Positions 1 through 9,539 are shown, counted from the first letter of the stretch. The stretch: 64,000 nucleotides of DNA from Thermotoga sp. Mc24 (GCF_000784835.1 NZ_JSFH01000002.1:1-64000); one strand, 5' to 3'. Notes: generated from the letters alone by a model not told the origin. Program-made: numbers and translations.

Positions 1-1
1 G

Positions 2-496
2 GGAGGTCAGCTTCAAAGAATTTCCATCGCAAGGGCGCTTCTCACGAATCCTTCTCTTCTTGTCGCAGACGAACCCGTCTCGATGGTCGACGCTTCTTTG
101 AGAATGTCGATCGTGAACCTCTTCAAGGATCTCAAAGAACAGTACGGTGTGAGCGTGCTCTACATCACCCACGATCTCACAACGGCCTACTACGTCTCTG
201 ACAGAATCGCCGTCATGTTCAGAGGAAACATAGTGGAACTGGGACCTGCAGAGAAAGTTCTCATGGAACCAAAGCATCCATATACCCAGCTTTTGAGGGA
301 ATCCGTTCCAGAACCGGATCCGAAGAAAAAGTGGGACATCAGGATAAAACTGTCCGAGACAGAGCAGGCAGAGTATCTGAGACAGGGCTGCAAGTTCGCA
401 GGAAGATGTCCAAAGGCCATGGATATATGCAGAAAGGAGCCTCCTCCATATTTTGAAGTAGATGGTGTGCAGGTGAAGTGCTGGTTGTATAAATAA
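2..496 (+). CDS. Oligopeptide/dipeptide ABC transporter ATP-binding protein (C-terminal part)
   Basis: Cut by the left window edge; the visible frame begins at base 2. It starts inside the ABC signature ([13 protein letters not shown]) and continues into Walker B ([12 protein letters not shown]) and the H-loop histidine (YITHD). The tail has the Cys-containing extension of Opp/Dpp ATPases ([15 protein letters not shown] ... VKCW), known in the family as the oligopeptide-transporter C-terminal domain. It would power import of a peptide or, as often in Thermotoga, an oligosaccharide through a two-ATPase Opp-type porter whose other subunits lie to the left. The stop is 25 bases before the beta-glucuronidase start, so co-transcription is likely and a glycoside substrate is plausible. 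The substrate itself cannot be read from this fragment. Confidence 0.9.
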   Translation, partial: GGQLQRISIARALLTNPSLLVADEPVSMVDASLRMSIVNLFKDLKEQYGVSVLYITHDLTTAYYVSDRIAVMFRGNIVELGPAEKVLMEPKHPYTQLLRESVPEPDPKKKWDIRIKLSETEQAEYLRQGCKFAGRCPKAMDICRKEPPPYFEVDGVQVKCWLYK

Positions 497-521
497 TTAA
501 CAAAGTTTGGGAGGGATGTAA

Positions 522-2216
522 ATGTTGAGAAGCCAGAGGAATGCAAGAAGACAGATTCAAGTCTTGATTGGTATCTGGTCCCTTGAAGTGAACGGGGAGG
601 AAAGGCCCATCGCCGTTCCTGGAAGCTGGAATGAGCAGTACCAGGATCTGTGCTACGAAAAAGGACCCTTCACCTACAAAACCACCTTCTACGTTCCAGA
701 GGAACTTTCAAAAAAACACATCAGACTTTACTTTGCTGCCGTGAACACAGACTGCGATGTCTTCCTAAACGGAGAGAAAGTGGGAGAGAATCACATTGGA
801 TACCTTCCCTTCGAAGTAGATGTGACAGGGAAAGTGAAACCTGGAGAGAACGAACTCAGAGTGGTTGTTGAGAACAGGTTAAAGGTGGGAGGATTTCCCT
901 CGAAGGTTCCAGACAGTGGCACGCACACCGTGGGATTCTTTGGAAGCTTTCCACCTGCAAACTTCGACTTCTTTCCCTACGGAGGAATCATAAGACCTGT
1001 TCTGATAGAGTTCACAGACCACGCGAGGATACTTGACATCTGGGTGGACACGAGTGAATCTGAACCAGAGAAGAAACTTGGAAAAGTGAAAGTGAAGATA
1101 GAAGTCTCAGAAGAAGCGGTGGGACAGGAGATGACGATCAAACTTGGAGAGGCAGAAAAAAAGGTCAGAACATCTGACAGATTCGTCGAAGAGGAGTTCA
1201 TCCTCGAAAACGCCAGGTTCTGGAGCCTCGAAGATCCGTATCTTTATCCTCTCAAGGTGGAACTCGAAAGAGACGAGTACACTCTGGACATCGGAATCAG
1301 AACGATCAGCTGGGACGAGAAAAAGCTCTACCTGAACGGGAAACCCGTCTTTCTGAAGGGCTTTGGAAAGCACGAGGAATTCCCCGTTCTGGGGCAGGGT
1401 ACTTTCTATCCACTGATGATAAAAGACTTCAACCTTCTGAAGTGGATCAACGCGAATTCTTTCAGGACCTCTCACTATCCTTACAGTGAAGAGTGGCTGG
1501 ATCTTGCCGACAGACTCGGAATCCTCGTGATAGACGAAGCCCCGCACGTTGGTATCACAAGGTATCACTACAACCCAGAGACCCAAAAGATAGCAGAAGA
1601 CAACATAAGAAGAATGATCGACAGAGACAAGAACCATCCCAGCGTGATCATGTGGAGTGTGGCGAACGAACCCGAGTCCAACCATCCAGACGCGGAGAGT
1701 TTCTTCAAAGCCCTTTATGAGACTGCCAAAGAGATGGATCGAACACGTCCCGTGGTCATGGTGAGCATGATGGACGCACCAGACGAGAGGACAAGAGACG
1801 TGGCGCTGAAGTATTTCGACATCGTCTGTGTGAACAGGTACTACGGCTGGTACATCTATCAGGGAAGGATAGAAGAAGGACTTCAAGCTCTGGAAAAAGA
1901 CATAGAAGAGCTCTATGCAAGGCACAGAAAACCTATCTTTGTCACAGAGTTCGGCGCAGATGCTATAGCCGGCATCCACTACGACCCACCTCAGATGTTC
2001 TCCGAAGAGTACCAAGCAGAGCTCGTTGAAAAGACGATCAGACTTCTTTTGAAGAAAGACTACATCATTGGAACGCACGTGTGGGCCTTTGCAGATTTCA
2101 AGACTCCTCAGAATGTGAGAAGACCCATTCTCAACCACAAAGGTGTTTTCACAAGAGACAGACAACCCAAACTCGTTGCTCATGTACTGAGAAGACTGTG
2201 GAGTGATGGTGATTAG
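522..2216 (+). CDS. uidA: Beta-glucuronidase, glycoside hydrolase family 2
   Basis: A 564-residue GH2 enzyme releasing beta-D-glucuronic acid from glucuronides, in the cytoplasm (no signal peptide). An N-terminal jelly-roll sugar-binding domain (PIAVPGSWNEQY, then FLNGEKVGENH near residue 85) and an immunoglobulin-like domain precede the TIM barrel. The acid/base Glu is in WSVANEPES (E383) and the nucleophile Glu in FVTEFGADA (E476), as expected for GH2. Length matches T. maritima TM1062 (563 aa, recalled). A GGGAGGG ribosome site precedes the ATG. Co-directional with the upstream transporter ATPase, so imported glucuronides are the probable substrate. The N-terminal 15 residues look less like my memory of the MSB8 protein than the rest does. 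Confidence 0.95.
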   Translation: MLRSQRNARRQIQVLIGIWSLEVNGEERPIAVPGSWNEQYQDLCYEKGPFTYKTTFYVPEELSKKHIRLYFAAVNTDCDVFLNGEKVGENHIGYLPFEVDVTGKVKPGENELRVVVENRLKVGGFPSKVPDSGTHTVGFFGSFPPANFDFFPYGGIIRPVLIEFTDHARILDIWVDTSESEPEKKLGKVKVKIEVSEEAVGQEMTIKLGEAEKKVRTSDRFVEEEFILENARFWSLEDPYLYPLKVELERDEYTLDIGIRTISWDEKKLYLNGKPVFLKGFGKHEEFPVLGQGTFYPLMIKDFNLLKWINANSFRTSHYPYSEEWLDLADRLGILVIDEAPHVGITRYHYNPETQKIAEDNIRRMIDRDKNHPSVIMWSVANEPESNHPDAESFFKALYETAKEMDRTRPVVMVSMMDAPDERTRDVALKYFDIVCVNRYYGWYIYQGRIEEGLQALEKDIEELYARHRKPIFVTEFGADAIAGIHYDPPQMFSEEYQAELVEKTIRLLLKKDYIIGTHVWAFADFKTPQNVRRPILNHKGVFTRDRQPKLVAHVLRRLWSDGD

Positions 2217-2640
2217 AAGAAGAAACATACTTGACACCAGTGATCTTCTCCAAAAAATGTCTGAGTTAGGCATAGGTATTAAGAAGGAAGGCAACACAAT
2301 TTTTTGGTCGGGACCATATGGAGGAAGAATGAACCCCAATAGTACTCTTGCTGGAAAAAGATCAGTATAATAGTGGAAAGTGATTTCAGAGATTGATAGG
2401 CATATTATCTAGCAGTTTACATCGGAGAATATGGTGGCATGCTTCAATTCATTCTTGATAATAATCATCTCTGGAAAGTTTCTCGTTTTCTTTTTGGAAG
2501 CGAAGCACCAATAGAACCAACTGGACGAACAGGGTTATACATTCAATGTGGGACTTGGTTTTAAAGAGGCAAGAATAATTTCTCCTGTCCTCCTGCAGCC
2601 AGGCAAAGGCCATGAGAATTCCCAACGGCAAAGTCCGATG
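2217..2640 (+). other. Decayed coding remnants, no intact gene
   Basis: No intact gene is visible. Two short open stretches remain: one from an ATG at 2206 overlapping the uidA stop (begins MVIRRRNILDTSDLLQKM, stops near 2370), and one at 2439-2564 (contains FLFGSEAPIEPTGRTG). I recognise neither. Stops occur in every frame and the bases look more AT-rich than the flanks. Together with the broken DJ-1/PfpI gene just downstream this reads as an eroding accessory segment. Confidence 0.5.
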
Positions 2641-2644
2641 ATTA

Positions 2645-2974
2645 TGATGCGCTCATTATTGTAGGCGGTTGGTCTGGAGACGTTTTATATGAAAAAGATA
2701 AGGTTGTGGACTTTATAAAAGCTGTAATGAAGTACCTAGAAAAATAATAGCAACTATTTGTCATGGTCTGATTGCTCTGGCGGTAGCTGATATAGTAGCA
2801 GGTAAAAAGCTTACTGGGTGGTTTGCCTGTAAGGACCCTATCGAAATTATGGGAGTAGAATTTGTTCCAGAACACGTAGCGGTTATTTGTGGTCGTATAG
2901 TCAGCGTCAGAACTCCTCCTGAAATACCAGAATTTGTGGATATTCGCACTGTTACTTTGTTGAATGAGTTTTAA
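2645..2974 (+). pseudogene. Frameshifted DJ-1/PfpI family protein remnant
   Basis: Two frames together give a DJ-1/PfpI-like sequence. The first (SDDYDALIIVGGWSGDVL ... VMKYLEK) ends in stop codons near 2745. The second, starting at about 2737, continues with ATICHGLIALAVADIVAG, the family's nucleophile elbow with its Cys-His pair, followed by KKLTGWFACKDPIEIMG and a natural stop at 2974. One frameshift between the halves breaks the gene, and the N-terminal half is not recoverable upstream. DJ-1/PfpI proteins include proteases, deglycases and chaperones; which kind this was cannot be told. The frame assignment is direct; the family call rests on the GGW and ICHG motifs. Confidence 0.75.
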
Positions 2975-3117
2975 AAGAAAAAAAGATAGTAAACAGTTAA
3001 ACTAAGCCAGTTATTGTCTTAAAAAGCAAAAGTTCTTTCTCACGAAAATAGCTGTGCGTTTTTTTCTGAAAGTTTTTCGAATTATGATAAGAAACTTAAA
3101 ATATGAGGTGAATCTGA

Positions 3118-4425
3118 GTGAAAAAAAGGTTCAAATACAGAACACTCGAAGAGATGCGCTGGGAAGCTATTACGTTGGGAATGGATCTTCCACTGTTGGA
3201 TGATTTCGATGTTTTCAGAGATCCTGTTGATCTTGGTTTAAAGACAATACCGAACAGGTTCGTTGATCAACCCATGGAAGGAAACGACGCACAGCTCGAT
3301 GGAACCCCTGGTCCCCTCACACTGAGACGTTACAGAAGACTCGCCGAAGGTGGAGCTGGTGTGATATGGGTGGAAGCCATCGCCATTTCTAGGGAAGCGA
3401 GGGGAAACGACAGACAACTAATGTTAACAGAAGAAACTGTGAACTCTTTCAGAAGCTTTGTTGCAGAGATAAAAAGTGCTTCCTTGAAAACAAACAACTT
3501 TGAACCGTACGTTGTAGCCCAGCTTACCCATCCTGGAAGATTTGGAAAGAACAGAAAGATTCTCTTCCACGATAAATTCTTGGATGAAAAATACGGTATA
3601 ACAGAAGATTTCCCCCTCATGTCCGATGAAGAACTGGACAGCTTGAAAGAACAGTACCTGAGAGCTGCAAAATTCGCAAAAATAGCTGGATTCGATGCGG
3701 TTGATATCAAAGCGTGTCACAGATACCTTCTTTCCGAACTACTTGCAGCACACACACGCGAGGGAAAATATGGGGGTTCCTACGAAAACAGAACAAAACT
3801 TCTGAAAGACATCGTAAGACTCGTTAGAGAGGAAGTCGAAATAGATATTACCGTGCGATTGAACCTTTCTGACTTCATTCCTTACCCATACGGATGGGGA
3901 TCGACAGAAGAAGGAACACTCGATTTCACAGAACCTGGAAGACTTCTGAAAGAACTGGAAGAACTCGGTGTGAAAATAATCAACGTGACCGCTTCCACAC
4001 CGTATCTGAAACCTCATATAAACAGACCGTATGATGAAATGGGAAAGTACAATCCCCCTGAGCATCCCATCGTTGGAGCCATGAGACTTCTGAACCTGGC
4101 GAAACTGGCCAAAGAAACTCTTTCAAGAACGCTCGTTGTTGCGAGCGGCTTCACCTGGTTCAGACAGTTCGCACCCTACGTTGCAGCCGGTATGCTGAAG
4201 AACAGCTGGTGCGACCTTGTGGGTTTTGGAAGAATGACATTCGCTTATCCAGACTATCCAAAAGACATACTGACAAAGGGGGAACTCGATCCGAAGAAGG
4301 TCTGTATCACCTGTAACAAATGTGCAGAACTGAAAGCCGCGGGAGAAAGCTGTGGTTGCGTTGTCAGAGACAGTGAAGTGTACCTTCCCATATACAGAAA
4401 GATGGAGGAGAACAAGAAATCATGA
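3118..4425 (+). CDS. Old-yellow-enzyme type NADH:flavin oxidoreductase with Fe-S cysteines
   Basis: A 435-residue FMN TIM-barrel enzyme of the NADH:flavin oxidoreductase/2,4-dienoyl-CoA reductase type. IPNRFVDQPMEG near residue 50 corresponds to the N-terminal barrel strand. The active-site stretch KACHRYLLSELL (H201) followed by YGGSYENR is the family's HGYL...YGGS.ENR signature with Gly replaced by Arg. Cys396, Cys399, Cys402 and Cys412/414 form the C-terminal cluster site seen in dienoyl-CoA reductase. That protein's fused FAD/NAD domains are absent; instead a separate FAD protein is encoded next, overlapping by 4 bases. The GTG start is supported by GAGGTG 8 bases upstream. First gene of a five-gene operon; the substrate (probably a C=C or enone) is unknown. 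Confidence 0.85.
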   Translation: MKKRFKYRTLEEMRWEAITLGMDLPLLDDFDVFRDPVDLGLKTIPNRFVDQPMEGNDAQLDGTPGPLTLRRYRRLAEGGAGVIWVEAIAISREARGNDRQLMLTEETVNSFRSFVAEIKSASLKTNNFEPYVVAQLTHPGRFGKNRKILFHDKFLDEKYGITEDFPLMSDEELDSLKEQYLRAAKFAKIAGFDAVDIKACHRYLLSELLAAHTREGKYGGSYENRTKLLKDIVRLVREEVEIDITVRLNLSDFIPYPYGWGSTEEGTLDFTEPGRLLKELEELGVKIINVTASTPYLKPHINRPYDEMGKYNPPEHPIVGAMRLLNLAKLAKETLSRTLVVASGFTWFRQFAPYVAAGMLKNSWCDLVGFGRMTFAYPDYPKDILTKGELDPKKVCITCNKCAELKAAGESCGCVVRDSEVYLPIYRKMEENKKS

Positions 4426-6416
4426 GAGAGTCGGTTGTTAAGTTAAACGAACACACCCTGAGAATTTTCTCTCTCAATACTATCGTGGTGGGTTCTGGTG
4501 CTGCGGGTTTGAATGCGGTAGACAGGGTTTTCTCTTTTGGTCAGAAAGATGTGGCACTTTTAACGGACAACCTGAAATGGGGAACATCCAGAAACACTGG
4601 CTCTGACAAGCAAACATACTACAAGCTCACGCTCGCAGGTAATGTACCTGATTCCGTTTATGAACTTGCTGAAACATTGTTCAACGGAGGAAGTATGGAC
4701 GGTGACATCGCACTCGTTGAAGCTGCCCTTTCGGCCCGGGCGTTTTTCAGGCTCGTGGAACTTGGGGTTCCTTTTCCCCATTCGAGGTACGGTGAGTACG
4801 TTGGATACAAGACAGATCATGATCCCAAACAGCGCGCTACCTCTGCAGGTCCTCTGACTTCCTATTACATGTGCGAAAAACTCCTGGAGGAGATCAGAAG
4901 AAAGGGTATAAAGATCTTTGAAGGTTACCAGGCGATTGGTATCTTAACAGACAGAAACGAAGAAAAAACAATTGGTCTCATCGCGCTCGATCTGAACAAC
5001 CTCTATGATCCGGAAAAGAGATACGTTCTCTTCAACGTGAAAAACATAATCTATGCAACCGGTGGACCTGCGGGAATGTTCTATTTCCACTCGGTTTATC
5101 CTCCTGTGCATTTTGGAGCCACTGGTATCGCTTTCGAAGCGGGGGTTATGGGGAAGAATCTGACGGAATGGCAGTTTGGAATCGCTTCCAAAAAGTTCAG
5201 ATGGAACCTGTCTGGTACCTATCAACAGGTCATACCGAGGTACGTTTCTACGGATGAAAATGGAAACGATGAAAGAGAGTTCCTTGAAGAGTACTTCCCG
5301 GATCCTTCCACGATGCTGAACGCCATTTTTCTGAAAGGTTACCAGTGGCCGTTCGATGTGAGAAAGATAAAAAACTACGGTTCCTCTCTGATAGATATCC
5401 TCGTGTTCTACGAAACAGTAATCAAAGGTAGAAGGGTCTGGTTGGATTTCACAAGAAACCCCAGCTGGGGAAGCAAAAACGGGGAACTGGACTTCTCCCT
5501 TCTTGGAAAAGAAGCGTACGAATACCTGAAAAATTCAGGTGCTCTCTTCGGTCGACCCATAGACAGGCTTGAAAAAATGAACAGACCCGCGATAGAAGTC
5601 TATTTACAGCACGGAATAGATCTGAGAAAAGAATACTTAGAAATCGGAGTCTGCGCCCAGCATAACAACGGAGGTCTTCATGGAAACATTTGGTGGGAAA
5701 GCAATCTGAAACATTTCTTCCCGGTGGGAGAAGTGAACGGATCCCATGGAGTATACAGACCCGGTGGTAGCGCTCTGAACTCTGGACAGGTGGGAGGAGT
5801 GAGGGCCGCCCAGTACATAGTAGAGAACTACTCTGGTGATCCTCTGTGCGAAGAGGAAATTCTGGAAGAGGCGAAAGATCAAATCCTCAAAAAAATTGAA
5901 CTGGGCGAAAGTTTTGTGAAAAGAATCACTGGAAAATCCAATGTGTCATCCATTCTCAAAGAGATAAGCGAGCGTTCCATGAGAAGTATGGGTATAGTGA
6001 GATCTCTTGAAGAAGCGAGAAAAGGGAAAAACGAGACCCTCAGAGATTTCAATAATCTGATTGAAAAAGTAGAACTCTCCTCTATAAGACAACTTCCTTT
6101 CGCATTCAGACTTTACGACGTTCTTCTCACACAATACGTGTATCTTTCAGCAGTTGAAAATTACATAGAATCGGGTGGAAAGAGTAGAGGTTCTTACATC
6201 GTTCACGATCCGACCGGAGAACTTCCCATCCCGAATCTACCAGAGATGTTCAGATACAGCCTGGCTGGCGAATCTTTTAACAAGAAAATTCAGAGAGTTC
6301 GTTGCAAAGAAAACAGGTGTGAATTTTTCTGGGATCCTGTGAAGGAAATTCCAAGGGAAGATACCTGGTTCGAAACGGTATGGAATAGCTTCATGAGGAG
6401 AGAAGTTCTCAGATGA
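4422..6416 (+). CDS. FAD-dependent oxidoreductase, fumarate-reductase flavoprotein-like
   Basis: A 664-residue flavoprotein with an N-terminal dinucleotide fold (VGSGAAGLNAV, residues 23-33) and the later FAD contacts typical of the SdhA/FrdA/AprA/NadB superfamily (NIIYATGGPAGMF near 209; FPVGEVNGSHGVYRPGGSA near 430). A C-terminal helical region follows. The start overlaps the preceding OYE-type gene (ATGA), so translational coupling and a physical or electron-transfer partnership are likely. No Fe-S subunit or membrane anchor is encoded nearby, which argues against a respiratory fumarate reductase. The substrate is unknown; a sugar-derived keto or ene compound is suggested only by the two Gfo/Idh/MocA dehydrogenases downstream. 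Confidence 0.8.
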   Translation: MRESVVKLNEHTLRIFSLNTIVVGSGAAGLNAVDRVFSFGQKDVALLTDNLKWGTSRNTGSDKQTYYKLTLAGNVPDSVYELAETLFNGGSMDGDIALVEAALSARAFFRLVELGVPFPHSRYGEYVGYKTDHDPKQRATSAGPLTSYYMCEKLLEEIRRKGIKIFEGYQAIGILTDRNEEKTIGLIALDLNNLYDPEKRYVLFNVKNIIYATGGPAGMFYFHSVYPPVHFGATGIAFEAGVMGKNLTEWQFGIASKKFRWNLSGTYQQVIPRYVSTDENGNDEREFLEEYFPDPSTMLNAIFLKGYQWPFDVRKIKNYGSSLIDILVFYETVIKGRRVWLDFTRNPSWGSKNGELDFSLLGKEAYEYLKNSGALFGRPIDRLEKMNRPAIEVYLQHGIDLRKEYLEIGVCAQHNNGGLHGNIWWESNLKHFFPVGEVNGSHGVYRPGGSALNSGQVGGVRAAQYIVENYSGDPLCEEEILEEAKDQILKKIELGESFVKRITGKSNVSSILKEISERSMRSMGIVRSLEEARKGKNETLRDFNNLIEKVELSSIRQLPFAFRLYDVLLTQYVYLSAVENYIESGGKSRGSYIVHDPTGELPIPNLPEMFRYSLAGESFNKKIQRVRCKENRCEFFWDPVKEIPREDTWFETVWNSFMRREVLR

Positions 6417-6433
6417 GAAGGAGGCAACAACTC

Positions 6434-7651
6434 ATGAAAGAAGTCTCTGTGGTTCTCGTAGGCATCGGGGGTTACGGTAACAAATATGTAGAGTACATAC
6501 TGAGAGAAGGAAGAGAAAAAGGTGTTCGAATATCTGGTGTGGTAGATCCGTATCCACAGAACAGCAGGTTCTATGATGAACTCCGTTCGTTAAACGTTCC
6601 TATGTACAACACACTCGAAGAATTTTACTCTCACCATACAGCAGATCTTGCTATCATTTCTTCTCCTATCCATTATCACTGCGAGCAAACCTGTACGGCA
6701 GTCAGAAACGGAAGTCACGTGCTCTGTGAAAAACCCGCTGCAGCTACTGTAAAGGAAGTAAAAAAGATGATCGAATGCAGAGAAAAATACGGAAAGATCG
6801 TAGCGATAGGTTATCAGTGGTCCTATAATCCTGCGGTTCTCAAGCTCAAGGAGGATATTCTCGCTGGAAAATTTGGAAAGCCGGTTCTTTTTAAAACTCT
6901 TGTCCTCTGGCCAAGAGATACGGCTTATTACAGAAGAAACTCCTGGGCAGGAAAATTGAAGGTGAACAATCGATGGGTTTTAGACAGTGTGGCGGGAAAC
7001 GCTACAGCACACTTTCTGCACAACATGCTTTTCTTGCTGGGTGAAAAAATGGAAGAAAGTGCGTATCCTGAAAGTATAGTTGCGGAGCTCTACAGAGCCA
7101 ACGACATAGAAAGTTTCGACACCTGTGCTTTGAAAATGACTGTGAGAAAGATACCCGTTCTTTTCTTCGCAACACACGCTGTAAAAGAACGTAAAGGACC
7201 TGTTTTTGAATACAGATTTGAAAAGGCCCGGGTCATATGTAATTACCCGGAATATCCTGAAAGTGAAGAGAATCTTCTCGTTGTTTATGAAGATGGCAGA
7301 AAAGAGATTTACGGTCCAACAGATCACGGTAGTATGAGAAAACTCTGGGTTGTGGTAGATGCAGTGAGGGGGCAAAAGGAATTCATCTGTACCCTTGAAT
7401 CGGCCATGGCCCACACAATTGCTATAAATGAAGCACACGTTTCCATGAAAGAAATCCAGGATTTTCCAACAGAACTGAAAAGAGTAGAGGGAGAACCTCC
7501 TCTGATTTGGGTAGAAGGATTAAAAGAGGCCATGGAGAGAGCCTACGAGGAGGAAAAAATCTTTTCTGAACTGAATCTACCGTGGGCGAAGCGTGGTGAA
7601 GAAGTAAAGCTTGAAAACTTCGAGGGGCTCGAAGGGGAGATAACATGCTGA
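6434..7651 (+). CDS. Gfo/Idh/MocA family NAD(P)-dependent dehydrogenase (first copy)
   Basis: 405 residues from the ATG at 6434, chosen over an in-frame ATG at 6413 because AAGGAGG (from 6419) sits at the right distance. The N-terminal Rossmann fold has GIGGYG at residues 10-15. The family EKP motif (CEKPAAAT, K100) supplies the conserved Lys. A C-terminal alpha/beta domain follows (NATAHFLHNML). Such enzymes oxidise or reduce hydroxyl/keto groups of sugars, cyclitols and glycosides with bound NAD(P). It is longer than the usual 330-390 residues. Lies between the FAD protein and a second, divergent family member overlapping it by 7 bases; two paralogues in one operon suggest consecutive or reciprocal redox steps on one compound. 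Confidence 0.85.
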   Translation: MKEVSVVLVGIGGYGNKYVEYILREGREKGVRISGVVDPYPQNSRFYDELRSLNVPMYNTLEEFYSHHTADLAIISSPIHYHCEQTCTAVRNGSHVLCEKPAAATVKEVKKMIECREKYGKIVAIGYQWSYNPAVLKLKEDILAGKFGKPVLFKTLVLWPRDTAYYRRNSWAGKLKVNNRWVLDSVAGNATAHFLHNMLFLLGEKMEESAYPESIVAELYRANDIESFDTCALKMTVRKIPVLFFATHAVKERKGPVFEYRFEKARVICNYPEYPESEENLLVVYEDGRKEIYGPTDHGSMRKLWVVVDAVRGQKEFICTLESAMAHTIAINEAHVSMKEIQDFPTELKRVEGEPPLIWVEGLKEAMERAYEEEKIFSELNLPWAKRGEEVKLENFEGLEGEITC

Positions 7652-8631
7652 AGATATGCGTAATTGGCTCCTCTGGTCATTTCAGATATGCTTTAGAAGG
7701 ACTCGACGAGGAGTGTTCCGTTACCGGAATCGCACCAGGGGTACCAGAAGAAGATTTGTCAAAGCTGGAAAAAGCTATATCTGAAATGAACATAAAACCG
7801 AAGAAATACAACAACTGGTGGGAAATGTTAGAAAAAGAAAAACCCGATATTCTGGTTATAAATACCGTTTTTTCTCTGAACGGAAAGATCCTGCTAGAAG
7901 CTTTAGAGAGAAAAATCCATGCCTTCGTAGAGAAACCCATAGCTACCACCTTCGAAGATCTGGAAAAGATCAGGTCTGTCTATCAGAAGGTGAGGAACGA
8001 GGTTTTCTTCACAGCCATGTTTGGTATCAGATACCGGCCACATTTTCTCACCGCCAAAAAACTTGTCAGTGAAGGTGCTGTGGGTGAAATCAGACTCGTG
8101 AACACACAGAAGTCATACAAACTCGGACAAAGACCAGATTTTTACAAAAAGAGGGAAACATACGGAGGGACCATTCCCTGGGTTGGAATACACGCGATTG
8201 ACTGGATCCACTGGATCACCGGAAAAAAATTTCTCTCCGTTTACGCTACCCACTCACGTCTTCACAATTCAGGCCATGGAGAACTCGAAACGACGGCACT
8301 CTGCCACTTCACATTGGAAGACGAAGTTTTCGCATCCCTTTCCATAGATTATCTCAGACCCCAGGGTGCCCCTACCCACGACGACGACAGAATGAGAATA
8401 GTGGGGACCAAGGGAATCGTCGAGGTCATTAATGAAAGAGTGTTTCTCACGGACGAGAAAGGACACAGAGAAGTACCACTCGTTGAAAAAGGGCAGATTT
8501 TCGAAGATTTCTTGAGGGAAATTCGTGGTCAAGGAAAGTGCATGGTAACCCCGGAAGACTCTATTCTCACCACCGAGATCGCATTGAAAGCAAGACTTTC
8601 AGCAGATACAGGGCAAATCGTTAGGATTTGA
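7645..8631 (+). CDS. Gfo/Idh/MocA family NAD(P)-dependent dehydrogenase (second copy)
   Basis: 328 residues. The N-terminal Rossmann segment starts MLKICVIGSSGHFRYAL, a degenerate glycine motif. EKP is present (FVEKPIATT, K97). The catalytic-domain stretch GIHAIDWIHWITG carries the HxxD pattern that usually positions the catalytic His. Clearly a different subfamily from its neighbour. Start supported by GGGGAGATAAC. Same operon, 12 bases before the transporter gene. Role by analogy: NAD(P)H-linked oxidation or reduction of a sugar or cyclitol; the substrate cannot be assigned from sequence. Confidence 0.85.
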   Translation: MLKICVIGSSGHFRYALEGLDEECSVTGIAPGVPEEDLSKLEKAISEMNIKPKKYNNWWEMLEKEKPDILVINTVFSLNGKILLEALERKIHAFVEKPIATTFEDLEKIRSVYQKVRNEVFFTAMFGIRYRPHFLTAKKLVSEGAVGEIRLVNTQKSYKLGQRPDFYKKRETYGGTIPWVGIHAIDWIHWITGKKFLSVYATHSRLHNSGHGELETTALCHFTLEDEVFASLSIDYLRPQGAPTHDDDRMRIVGTKGIVEVINERVFLTDEKGHREVPLVEKGQIFEDFLREIRGQGKCMVTPEDSILTTEIALKARLSADTGQIVRI

Positions 8632-8643
8632 AGGAGGAAAAAA

Positions 8644-9534
8644 ATGCTCTATACGACGTTCTCGGCGATAATTCCTTCTTTTCTCATAATCCTCATCGGC
8701 TACACTTTGGGGAAAGTTTTTTCTGAAGAAACAATGGGTCTTGCTTCAAAAGTTGCAATCTGGGTCATGGTTCCAACGGTAACGTTTACCTTTATAAACG
8801 AATACACTCCCAGTTTTTCAACTCTTGGAGAATTCGGACTTGGAGTGGCTATTATTTTTGTTATCTTCTATCTTTATTCCAGACTCTTCAAGGAGAAAAA
8901 AGAAGTGATTCACGTCACCGCAGTTACCGCAAACGTTGGCTATTTGGGATATCCTATCCTTCTTTCTTTGTGGGGAGAAGAAGCACTTTCTCTCGGAGTG
9001 GTTTACGCCACCCTGAACATCATCATGTTCTCCGCAGTTCTTCCCATGTTCCTTGGTGAGAAAGTGAACATTAAAAATCTGTTCAGACTTCCTTACGTGT
9101 ACGCTCTGATTGCAGGATTTCTAACCGGAAAATTGGGCTGGAGTTTTCGAGAACTTCCCGAATGGCTTGTAAATGCTATTTTGATGTTGAAGCAATCTGC
9201 CATACCGTACCTTCTTCTTTACGTGGGATTGTCTGTTTCCAAACTGAAACTGGGAAGACATCTTTCGAAGATTGGCGGGATCATCGTTGTGAATAAGCTC
9301 TTCCTTGCCCCCCTCATTGCACTGGTTTTCGCTCTGATTTACGGTCTTGAAGGACTCACAGCCAAGGTTTTCGTGCTGGAAACCGCGATGCCTGCTGCTG
9401 TGAACGCAGTGGTTCTCACTTCTGCCCTCGGTGGAGACAGTGAAACAGTGGGTTACGGTGTTACTCTCACCACTTTCTTTGCCATCTTCACTCTTCCTGT
9501 CTGGGCTGTCATCTTAGAGAGAATATTCAGTTGA
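8644..9534 (+). CDS. AEC (auxin efflux carrier) family permease
   Basis: A 296-residue, very hydrophobic protein with about ten membrane segments in two five-helix halves, starting with an N-terminal segment IIPSFLIILIGYTLGKVF. The second half contains ETAMPAAVNAVVL, similar to the conserved crossover region of the family. Bacterial AEC proteins move small carboxylates such as malate or malonate. AAGGAGG precedes the ATG, 12 bases after the dehydrogenase stop, so it is the last gene of the operon and probably carries that pathway's substrate or product. Direction of transport cannot be told from sequence. Confidence 0.85.
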   Translation: MLYTTFSAIIPSFLIILIGYTLGKVFSEETMGLASKVAIWVMVPTVTFTFINEYTPSFSTLGEFGLGVAIIFVIFYLYSRLFKEKKEVIHVTAVTANVGYLGYPILLSLWGEEALSLGVVYATLNIIMFSAVLPMFLGEKVNIKNLFRLPYVYALIAGFLTGKLGWSFRELPEWLVNAILMLKQSAIPYLLLYVGLSVSKLKLGRHLSKIGGIIVVNKLFLAPLIALVFALIYGLEGLTAKVFVLETAMPAAVNAVVLTSALGGDSETVGYGVTLTTFFAIFTLPVWAVILERIFS

Positions 9535-9539
9535 TATTG

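Noticed and set aside
1107-2339. A 410-codon open frame on the minus strand across the beta-glucuronidase gene
   Set aside because: Complement of a well-supported GH2 gene with recognisable catalytic residues; the antisense product shows no domain.
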